A DNA stretch of 64,000 nucleotides from Bostrychus sinensis (Eukaryota; Chordata; Actinopteri; Gobiiformes; Eleotridae): NCBI GenBank assembly GCA_020698575.1, contig CM036248.1:24540229-24604228 (forward strand), written 5' to 3'. The position numbers were made by a program, and so were the translations under genes. This document shows positions 13,801 through 25,800 of this stretch, piece by piece. Positions within the stretch are counted from its first letter, which is position 1; each line of letters begins with the position of its first letter. A model generated the notes under the pieces. That model saw nothing but the letters and a program-made list of their open reading frames with translations. It was not told where the DNA came from and did not search any database.

Positions 13801-16800
13801 AAGCTGACAGAGGAAGCCCTGAGTCATTTCTTGAGCTGTTTACATTGAGGCCAGCTCCTGGTTTTCCAGGGACAGGCTCAATAACACTTGGCACCATTCC
13901 AGGGTCCACTCACTGTACACTCTCTGATCATTTCAACCAATTAATTGTTAAATGGTATGATCTCCCTTTAAAACCACAAGCAGCCATTAGTGGAAACTAA
14001 GTAAAAGTGGAGAGAGTGGGGATAAGAGGAAACATTGAAAAGAAGAGGAGGTAATGAGCTGGACAGTGGTGTTTCAGTGCCACTGGAGAAGTCAGTGGTC
14101 TTTCTCTGCATCTACATCTGCGCTACACAATATATCCATATTCAAAAATAGAAACCCAGGCACCAGAATTGGTAACAAGGGTTTGAACAGAGCATGTCCT
14201 GTGCTTTGTCTGTTTTTTAATAGCGTGTACTCTTGGCCTAGAAAAATCCCAAGCCAGTGTAAGCCTCTGCATAAATTTTTGGTTTCACACTCATTTATTC
14301 CTGGCTTGTTATTCAGTTGAGTCTAATGCTTACCCTCGGGCATGTTTAACTTTTACAGTAAGAACTTTCATGGTGCCACTGAACCCTTTGTTTGAAATAT
14401 TGTCATCTAAAAAAAGCTTGTATAATTATCACCAGTAGACAGTTTTAAGAAGCTGATTGCCACTAGTGACTTTGACAGTTGTTATCAGAATCACTCAGGA
14501 GTTGGAGCTATTTTGAATTGCATTGTGGACCTTTGCTACCATCAGATGTTTCCTGCTGTTTCCCTACTGTCAAATATGTAATAAAAGGAAATTGTATCAT
14601 GAATATTCACACACTTGCAAAAATCTGCCAGTGACAAGTTTTGCTGCCATACCATCTGCCATACTATCTTTCAGCCTCCCTCTTCTTTACATATATTTAT
14701 ATTCTGTGTCTCCACAGGTTACCGCATCCGTTTGGGTTCCAGCACAGACAAGAAGGACACAGGCCGTCTCCATGTGGACTTTGCCCAGGCCAGAGATGAC
14801 TTGTACGAGTGGGAATGTTACCAGCGCATGTTGGCCAGAGAGGAGCGGCACCGGCGTAAGATGGAAGAGGATCGATTCAGACCGCCTTCCCCCCCTCCCA
14901 TCGTCCACTACTCCGACCACGAGTGTAGTCAGCTGGGGGACAAGATCAAAGGTTGGTACACAGAGTATGACCTTTGCATTGGGATGAAGTAGGTAAGTGG
15001 CTAGTAAGATAAGCTCTGCTTAAATGATTTTTACCCACATCACTGGAGCCCCTTCACAGTGCCCTTTCACCATGGGATATTTCTGACTTATACCACTTAT
15101 ACCACATATGACCAATCACTGATAATACTTATTTTGATGTACTGGACATTCTCTTTTAGTAATAATTGTAAAGCAATAATAATAAATAATAATGGATTAG
15201 ATTTATATTGCGCTTTACAAGCTTGACAAGGTTCCCAAAGCGCCTTAAAATTTGGTCCATTATTCATTCACTCCTCAGTCACACTCGGTAGTGGTGAGCT
15301 ACTTCTGTAGCCACAGTTGCCCTGGGGCAGACTGACGGAAGCTTGGCTGCCATTCTGTGCCAACGGCCCCTCTGACCACCACCAAACACAGTCACACTGA
15401 CACATTCATACATGCAGGCAAGGTGGGTGAAGTGTCTTGCCCAAGAACACAGTGATGAGGTTGGCTTGAACCGCCAACCTTTGGGATAGTGAGAAAGTGT
15501 CTCTACCAATTGAGCTACTGCCGCCCCCATCCAAAGTCCTTGTTGGAACGCTCTAGTTTAGTGCTAAATTCAGTTTTAAACATTTATTTTTGTATAGCCC
15601 AATATCACAACAACAGCTTCCACTAAGTGCTTCACAGATTATCAGACAGCATCTCTTGACATTTGACCTTTCATCAGAGTTAGGGAAAAAGACTTCTGGG
15701 TGGGATCCATTCTCAGGATAGAAGGTGTCCCAATATTCTAAATATTGTTTTAAATGTTTCTAGTCCTAGGTTTACTGTAAGTTCAGCCACAAAAAAAAAA
15801 AAAAAAAAAAAAAAGGCATGTACCTTTTCACTGTTTGATTTGGCCCGCTTTGTTTACTGAAAAGCTCTCTTCTACTACTAGCACATGGGCAGAAAAAGGT
15901 TACAGGAAAAAGCAGCCTAATGAGGGTGTTAATCATTGCTGCAATATACAAAAACAATACATTTGAATAAAAATAAAAATAGAAACAGTGAAGGGATTGT
16001 CTGGCAGCTGGTAAGATAACTCAGTCTTCTAATGTTCGAGAAATGTAGGGGATTTGCTTTCAAATGATGTCACAAAAAGGTGGTTGAGCATGTGATACAC
16101 TCTCCTCTCCCTGGGCACATGATTCTGCTTCTTATCTTGGAGCTGTTTCCTCTGTACACTCTGTTCCTCTCGGCTCATCCTTTTCCATTTAGTTTTTTCT
16201 GCTCCCTGATCTCCTCCTCTCTTCTTCCTGTCAACTTTCTGCCCGAATAAACTTATTTGGCTAATGAGCAAAGACACTTCCAGGCCTCGGTCACAGTTGT
16301 CTGGTAATAAAATGGGTGTGACTTTCAGACTTTCTACCATCTGTGTGTGTCTGCTTCAGTTCGTACTTTCTGGCAGTGGGCTAAAGAACTTGCACAAAAA
16401 CTGTGCTGTTGAGCCAAGAGTTTGTCTCTGATCACTATGGGTTATAATTTATTGCTGTCACCTCCTTTAGCTTTACCTATTTGTAACCCACTTTTCCATA
16501 TGGCAGTGGAGTCCTTATGATCTGCAGTATTTTTAATTGTCTAAACCCTTCCACATAATTGAAGAAACCGTGTGTGTATTTTAATGACAGAAGTAGTGGT
16601 CTATTCCATTAATTTAGTCAATTTAGCAAACAAAAACTAGTAAACAAATTTAGAAGACACAAATTGTTATTGTGGATGGTTTTATAATTTGACTTTTGCA
16701 TAATAACACACGGATCTGGTAGTCAGTTAGCAAAAGTTAAGTTATTAATGTAGTATTGGCAGATGTTGATAAGTAAACCTAAGCAAACACTGACAAACTA

Positions 16801-19800
16801 TTGTGGTTTGCTATGCTTCTGTAACTTTTTAGCATTACATAAGAATTTATTGCCTGTTAGCATGTAGAGTTGCATTTAAAAGTTCCCTTTTAAGCTAAAT
16901 TGTCTTTTTTGAGCTTTTAACCATATTATAATGTTGTTTCCTCAAAAACATACTGTCCCTGGAGTAGTATTTTGTTTTATTCACGCTTGTTTGAGTAATC
17001 CTTCTTTCTCAGCCTATCCTCCTCTAAGAACTGGAAACACTCTGTCTCACCGCTCTACATAAACAGCCAGCTCATTTATCTATCTATTAGTGTCATGTCG
17101 TTAATAGCTGTGCTAAATAGGCATTTTATGCTCTGTCCAGTCCCACCATTGCCAGCAGGGGATGACAGTTACCTAATCCAAGCGTTCTCTTCAAAGTCAA
17201 AGTGCCACCTCCCCAAATGACATTTTCCATGCATATACATTATTTTAAGCTCTAAAATGTGAAATACTAACGCAAAGATGTCCAAAACTGTTTCAAAAAG
17301 CTTAATATAGGACCTTTAAGAAGCACTATCTGCTTCGACAAAAAAAGTGGTAGATTATGAACCACTTGCTAGGACTCTTTACTCAGGCACTGACATTACA
17401 TGTCATTACATGTAGTCAGTTGTACAGCCATACACTTTGTCATAATTTGCTACATTGCGCTAACATGATTCTTGAACCATTTCTTTTTTGTGTTCAATAA
17501 TCTATACAAACAAAAAACAAACAGTGTTTTTATTTGGGGCGGCAGACGTTCACCAACTAACCCAAAGGTTGGCAGTTTGAGCCCAGCTACCAGAATGGCA
17601 TACTGTCATTGTGTCCTTGGGCAGGACACTTCACCCACCTTGCCTGTATGAATGTTTCAATGTGACTGTGTTTGGTGGTGGTTGGAGGGGCTGTAGACGC
17701 AGATTGGCAGCCACCCTTCTGTCAGTCTGCCCCAGGGCAGCTGTGGCTACAGAAGTAATTTATCACCACTCAGTGTGACTCAGGAGTGAATGAATAATGC
17801 AGTGTAAAGCACTTTGGGTATCTAGAAAAGTGCTATATAAATTATATTATAAATTTAATTCAATTCAATTATAAATTCAGTGCATTATTATTGTTATTAT
17901 TATTATTTATTCAATTCAGTCTGACGCTTGTGTATCTCCTTCGCCTCTCACCAGAGGACGGGAAATTTGCAGAGGCAGTGCGGGTGCTCCTGACCTGGCT
18001 GGAGCGAGGTGAAGTCAATCGCAGGAACGCCAACAATTTCTACTCTATGATCCAGTCCTCCAACAGCCACATCCGGCGGCTGATGAGTGAAAAAGCCCAG
18101 CACGAGAAGGAGATGGAGGAAGCCAAAGAGAAATTCAAGACGGCTCTGGCAGGCATATTGGCCCAATGTGAGTCATTTGTACACAAACAGTAGATATGAA
18201 TGCCCGATTTAAGATACTGTAGACATATTGGAAATTGTCAAGCATGTGGACTTTGCTACATTTTTTAACAATGTTTGGTTGAGAGTGAGTGAAAACATGA
18301 TGGAACATTTGTACTAATTCAGACAAATTAACACAAAGGTCCAAATTGTCAGTCATACTCTGACGACCAAAAGATGTAAGTATTGCTTTGTTTATTGTTT
18401 AACCCAATAATGCAATCTAATGTAAATGTTTTAACATAATGCACAACAGCACATCAGTGCATGCACTGAAAACCAGTCCACTATGTGTTAAGGTAAGTAG
18501 AGGTAAGTGATTGTATAAATGTTATTGATTGTATAATGTTATTGCAAAAATTCTAGGAAAACTCAATGTTTTCCTCCTCCTCGATTCGCATTTAGTAAGA
18601 AAACAAAATAATGGATAATTAGAAAAGAAATAGCAAAGAAAGGTGATCCCAAACATGCAATAAATAGATGCTTAGGCTATTTTCATTTCAGAAAGGGCCA
18701 GACACTGCAGACGCCGCTCCAGCCTCTGACAGTTCTTATTTCAGCTGCACAGCCTGCAGCGTTTCAACTCCACATATTCAACCACATGCATGTTAAATAG
18801 AATGCAAACATCTTTGAACACATTGCTGGTATGGTAAATTGTTTGTTGATGAAAGGTACATGTGGCTGTGTTTACATAATCTATAACCCAGTGAGGAGTG
18901 GAAGAGGTTCCTCCCCTAATTAAAGCCATGCAAACACATTGTTATTCATGATTCATGACTCCTTTTTAGTGTGCATATTAATAAAAGCTTTGCCAGTTAT
19001 TTAGACCTAACATAAAGTTCATTGTAGAGGTTCGATAGATACAAGCTACAAAACCATATTCACTTATCCATAAATAATATTTGGTCCAGCAGAATAGTTT
19101 TTATCTATACAGCATGTGAGATATTGGCTTCTCAATCTGCTGCTTCTACCTTCAAACAATAGAGCTGCAGGAAATTTACTGTGCTTGAAAAGTAGAAAAT
19201 GTTCTTTTGGAAAAAGTTCAAAGTTTCAAAAACAATCTACCTTTTATTTTAGATAATCACCATGGCCCACTGTGACACGTTTCCAACTTCCAAGCTACAC
19301 AATGTATACTCAGTATAAGGTTCTAGTTATGAAAGTAGACTTTCTTTTCTTCTCAGCCTTCACCATCGATCTGCGCCATCAAATTACAGGGTTCTGGGAA
19401 GACACTATTGATCCATACAGTGCTCTGTCTTTCACCAAATGCACTGGCTCACACACACAAGTATGGAATGTACACTTTCCTGGTGGTCTTTACTGACTGC
19501 ACCCACGTTGAAGACCACAGACAGACAACTACCAGCTACCTAAAGTTATGATTGAATCCAATTATACACCTGGAATTTTGTACATTTAAGATTTAGAACA
19601 TTATGAAGGTGAAAGTGATGACTCTATTCTGGTCCTGAGTGTCAGGAAACCTCAACTCAGTTTTCACACTATTTTAAAAGGATTTCACTATACTTGTTTT
19701 TTTCATGAACCAGAAAAGTCTGTGTTGAAAGGTCATCCCAAAAACTTGCTACTGCTTAAACACTGTATCCTTGGGCATTGGATGTTAGCTGCTCTTTGCT

Positions 19801-22800
19801 GTAGAGGAGCGGCACAGTGGTCAAACTCAAAGTACACTATTTTTGTTTTTGTGGAACTTTGCAAACTTCCCCTTGTTGGAAAATGGGGAAAAAGTTAGTT
19901 ACAGCAGTAGAGTCTTATTATAATTTCCTGCTTTACTGTTGGGGACTTTTGTGAATGTGTGACCAGTTATCCACAAGGAGATGCAGTGGTAAGTTTGTAA
20001 GTAGAGCACACACTAGCACAAACACAGAAAACTACACATCAGGGTGAGTTGTTGACATCCCTAGTTGACTCCACTCTCTCACTCCTCTGCTCCTTCCCAC
20101 CTGCCTCTGTCTTCTGTCCCTCTCTGGATGGTCTCTGGTCCCTCCCTGCACCCGCCACAGTTGAACAGATTGTGTCTGTATTCCAAGCTGCTTCCAAACA
20201 AAAGGCATGGGACCATTTCTCCAAAGCTCAGCGCAAGAACCTGGACATTTGGCGCAAGCAAGTAGAGGTTAGTATACTGTACCTTAACTACTACTATTTT
20301 GTTTTGCATCTAACTACAATTATATTTTAGATACACTATCTACCTTAAACACATTTACACATGACATATGTAAACTGACAGCTCTCCTTGGTACAGTAAG
20401 TACAGAGAATATGCCTACTCATTCATAGACCCATATATCTACAACAATATCATTAATTAAATAATTTACCCTGTCTCATTGTTGTACCACTGCTCTTCCT
20501 GGTGACCAGATACAAGCTGTTGGGTGAGTTCTGCATTGTTAGATGTATGCGGTGCACAGGTAAATCAGCACTTTTAAATCACACTATTGGCTTAACATAG
20601 TAAGCATGATGAGAGGTTTTACGTGCCGTGTCTGGGTCTAATGGATCATAATAGGATATTATCTGATTGGTAAGTTTCTTAAATCTTTATACAGAAACAT
20701 TTTAGATGTTCTGTATGAACTGGGGTAGTATGAAAACAGCTTTTTAAAGGTAGGTAAAAGAAAAAAGTCAAATTGTACTGCTGTTTACATTGCATACAAT
20801 AGTCAAGTAAACAACCAAGTCTTTATCCATCTATTACAGCAATTCTAATATTCTTTGTGACTTAACACATATTTAAGTGTGTGACAGACAGTAATAAGTA
20901 CCACAATATTTAAGAGCAAATTCCTCTTTAGACAGCCTCTGTGTCTGTATACACTTTACTTGCACCAGGAGAAAGAAAGATCACTGTAGATATTGTCATT
21001 ATCTAGAGCTACAGCATATAATCAATCAGCCACACTTGCTCTTAAAGAGAAAGACATTCTTTACGAGCATACTGTAAATCCACGCACTCAAAATTACGAT
21101 TACAAACAATGCGTTATTATTGTTTTGATGCATGCTGCTATAAAAATAGTCCTCCTCAACTATTCATCTGTCAGAGGACGGTGTTGTCCCAAGCTTAAGT
21201 GGAAGATTTACTTGTCTTTACATTTAGTTTTAAAACAGAGCAGATGCCCCTGGCTTTGTTGAAACTCAAACCTAATCAGCTGTGACGTGTTTACTTTAGC
21301 TCTGTGTCACTCTCTGCTGGGCTCCACTGCTCTGAGCTAATATGAAATGTAGGCTGGTCCATCTGGTTATACTGTATATAGAAGGGGCTGAAGTACAGAA
21401 GGTCAGATAGACTGGATGTAAAAAGAGTGAATTTCAATTTAAAAATATGTGTTAATTCTCCTGTTGTACTGGTTTTTAAGGGTTGGAATAACGGAGTCTG
21501 GCTCATAAATGTGTCTTAAAGCATGTTTTACATTGATGACTGAGGTTGGCCCACAGGCTGTAGTGTGCTGTACTGGCTCCAGTGACCAGTAGAAAGAGCA
21601 GAGGTGAGTGAGGGCAGCTGCTCAGAGGTAGTTTATCATCAGACAGGCAGCTACACTCTGACTCATGTTGTATTCACTATGTCTCTGTGCCCCAGAGGTA
21701 AAAAATGAGTCTGCCAATGTTGACTAGTCGCACCTCTACACCCAGACAGAATCTGTTTGTTCATGTGTGGTTCTGCACCCACATGGACCACATATTTATG
21801 TGTAGACTACATGTTTGACCTCTGTCAGGGGCTGGGCCTGATAATGTCAGCTGACAGACGGTTTTACATCTATTTACTTTGGGGCAACTTACCCCCTGCA
21901 GCTTTTTAGGAATATTGTTTTTAACATTGAATTTTTCATACTGATAGAGTAAGGGTGTCTAGTGTATTCTCTGGTTCAGCCTGTTTCAAGCTGTACGGTG
22001 TGTACCAGCATGTTTGTGTACAGGAAACATGTTTAATTAATTTCTTTAGCTGAACATTGCAACACGGCAGCAGTTAAAACAGTCCATGTCCAGGGTGAGT
22101 GGTGTCTATGATGATGTTGCCTGCCCTCTCCTTGGTTCTGGGGGGTACAGTTACTGGAGAAAGGGCGGGGGCTGCTATGATCCTCCCCGTTGTTGTCACA
22201 GTCAGCCGCAGTTGGTCTGGTCCTACTTGATGGCGGCTCCATAACACACACTGTGATGCATTTGCACAGTATGGACTAAATGAATGCAGTGTGGAACTGG
22301 CTCAGCAGCTCTTGTGGAAGATGGGGCCTCTTCAGCAGACCCAGGAAGTGCATTCTGTGTTGGGCCTTCTTGAGGATGTTGGTCTCCCACTTCAGGTCTT
22401 AAGAGATGGTGGTTCCCCAGAATCTGAATGTCTCCACCAGTAATGCAGGGCTGCTAAAGGGAGTGGGATGATCACTAGAGGTGGCTCCTAAACTCCACTG
22501 TCATCTCCACTGTCTTGAGCGTGTTGAGCTCCAGGTTGTGCTGACTGCACCAGGACACCAGCCGGTCTACCTCCTGTCTATAAGCAGATTCATCCCCATT
22601 CAGGATAAGACCAATACCAGTGGTGTTATATGCAAACCTCAGCCAGTGCAATCATTTGTGTAGAGGGAGAAGAGGAGTGGAGAGAAGACACATCCCTTGT
22701 TCTTGTATCAGATGTGACCTGCCCCATGCTCACCTGATGGCTTCTGCCAGTCAGGAAGCTGTTGATCACTGGCAGATGGCAAGAGACATGTTGAGCTGCT

Positions 22801-25800
22801 TGGTGCAGAGCATGTTGGGTATAATTGTGTTAAACATCAAGTTAAAGTCCACAAACAGAATCCCGGTATAGGAACCCAGGTGATCCAGGTGCTGAAGGAT
22901 GTCCCATGCTGACTACATCATCCAGATTTATTTATCCAACAGACTGCAACCTGCAGGGGCTCAGCAGGTGTCTTGTGACCGTCTTCAGTACTTCATAACT
23001 ACAGATGTCAGAGTGACAAGCCTATAGTCATTTGGTCTTGTGATGGTAGATTTCTTGGGGACAGGGACATGTGGGGCATTTGAAGCAGGAGAGGACCTCA
23101 CACAGCTCCAAAGATCTGTTTAGGAGCTGTGTGAAGACAGGAACAAGCTGCTCCATGCAGGTCTTAAGGCAGGAGGGAGAGACTCTGTCAAGCCTGATGC
23201 CTTCCTGGTGTTTTGGCGGTCAAACAGCCAGCTCACATGCTTCACCGTGACTTGCAGGGGTGACTGAGTGTCTGGAGGAGTGGAGCCGGGGGCATGGGGA
23301 CGCTAATGGCTGCAGGGCTGGTGGGCATCCTGGTGGGCATCCTGTTGAGCGGCTTCACAGAAAAGTAGAGTGGGGTTTTTGAAGTGGTAACTGTGCTGAG
23401 TGGGTTCATTGTGTGATGCTGCTGTGTGGGTTAGTTGTGTAGGTGATGCTGCTGAGTGGGGTCGTTGCTTTGCAGGTGAGGGGTATGAAGTGGTCTTTCC
23501 TAAACCCCCTGTAGAAAGTGTTGAGGTCATCAGCCAGGATTTTGTTGGCTTCAGGGATGGCCATTTTCTGTAGCTTGTGATCTTTTCCATGCCTCTCCAT
23601 GCTGAAGCAGGGTTGTTGGCAGAAAAGTTGTTTTTCTAGCCTTTTTTGCGACCTTGATTTTCTTGGTGAGTGTGTTTCTGGCCCGCCTGTTCAGGGCTCT
23701 ATCTCCACTCCTGTAGGGCTTGGTTGTTTATATTTTAATCATCGTATACATATTATAATATGTTAATGTTTTAATCAGCTCTTTTATGTTGTGTTTGCAG
23801 GAGATCAGAAACATACACAATGAGGAGCTTATGGGTATCAGACGAGAGGAGGAAATGGAGATGTCTGATGATGACATGGAAGATCCCTCGAACAGCAAGA
23901 ACCCCGAGGACTTAGGTATGTATATACAGTGTGTACACATGCATTGTAACAGCTCAGCGCTTGTGTTTTTATGACAGATCATAAACATATCACCATCTCT
24001 CGAGGAATAACACAGAAAGTGCCAACAATCTAGAGAGACAGCTATATTGTACCCCCAAATAGATTTGTTTTTATGCTCCCTGTTTGTTTCTGGTCTTCTT
24101 TCTTTTTATTCATTATTATCTCTTTGATTGGCAAGTATGACAGCTCCTCTACTCAATATGCAAATGTGTGTAAATGCAGTCAGCCCAACCCCTTCCTATA
24201 TGTTACCTTACTATTTATCAGTAATTAGCATTTCTGTCACAGACTTGTAACTCTACACAACAGGATTAGATTAGGTTCTCTGAGGTTCTCTACGCCTGCT
24301 TTGCTCAAGTTCAGTGCATTTAAATACGACTGCAGAGACTTCTGGACACACCCGTGTTATGACTGTGGCCTTTGAAAAGTGAATCAATGTTTCACAGAAA
24401 AGGAAGGTGCACCCCTTTTGCTGGATCTGTGTGCACTTGCATCTGCACTCGGTCGATATTGTTGGCTGACCCTTATGTCACAAAAAAGGCTCTAAGTCTG
24501 GCCAAGTTGTTGACAAACCAGACCAATGAGGCTCTCGGATCAATACTCTCCTCAAAACTTAAAGTACACAGAATACAGGGCTTGCATACGATCATTCATT
24601 AACACTGTCATTGGTGCTGTAGATATTTTTATAGGGTGAGTTAGTTACTGTGAGATTGATTTAGGCTTTTTTGTTTGTTTCTTAGCTTCTTGGACAGCAT
24701 TATATTTGGTTTTTCTTGCAGGGATGGGCAAAGCCTATCCATCAAGCAGACAGGTACTGTGTGTTCAAAGAGGCTTGAAATTTGCATAACGTCAAAATGA
24801 GGTCCTCTCCTTGCTTTTACGGAATTTTAATGCTTTGATACTCATCCTTGTGGGATCCATACCTCAGTGGTGGATCTGTGTCTATAACCAGTCATACAAC
24901 ATTTAAAAAAGTCAAATATTATGAAATGACCTTGATTTTCTTATTATGGCAGGTGGTGTAAGGACTATTTCAACTGCAAAAAATACATTGCTTCTTTTTT
25001 TTTTCTTCTCGGTTGTAGCTGTATCCCAAGCCGAAGCCTTAAAGGAGGAGAATGACTCTTTGCGCTGTCAGCTGGACGCCTACATGAACGAGGTGGAGCT
25101 CCTCAAACAAGAACAGAACAAAAACCAGCCAATGAGGAGCGAAGAGGACAACACACACTCACAGCAGCTCAGCTTCCTCCAGCAAGCTCTACAGGGCCTG
25201 CAGACGGTACCATTCACTACATACACATATACTGTACATGATACAAGCTCTACAGGGCGTGCAGACAGAAATTATATTTCACTGTAATCCAATCTTTGCT
25301 TCCTTCTGAACAGGGTCGCTCAAGGTGAACTCAATGAATTTTCTATGGCAGATTTAAAAAGCTCAGCTGTCATTTATTCATGACCCAATGCTTAAAAAGA
25401 AAACTAAAAGCTATATGAGAAGCAGTGTAAATGTGCAGCTGTTTGGAGCTGCTCTTAGCCTCATCTCAGCAGAAGCTCTGTTTTGGCTGTAGTTTTAAAA
25501 GCTCATCCTATGATAGAATGGTTTTAATTGGTTTGATGGGTTGTTTGCTGTGATTCACGCTGATCAAAGTTGTTTTTTGGAACAAACTCCATGCTATTAT
25601 AACAATTCTGGAAGGCTATTATCACAATTTCAGAGAGAAATACAATGAAACATCATCAGCAATGATTGTATATGTGTGTTCTTCACATATCAGCTCAAAG
25701 ATACAAAAGCAATATTTTCTAAATGCTACAGTATTCTTGACTAGAGTCTGGGATGTTTATTATTGATTCATTTTTACAACGGGCTGCTTCCTGTCATGTC

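Larger units (their letters stand above)
14952..17954 (+). other. ENOX2 intron (visible intron 3)
   Basis: A 3-kb intron largely made of repeats: antisense SINE, poly(A), MITE copy 2 and sense SINE. The frame at 16029-16340 (minus) has no recognisable domain. Confidence 0.7.

Noticed and set aside
15279..15530. 83-residue minus frame (AVAQLVE...)
   Set aside because: It is a translation of the SINE tRNA-like head and body, not a protein gene.
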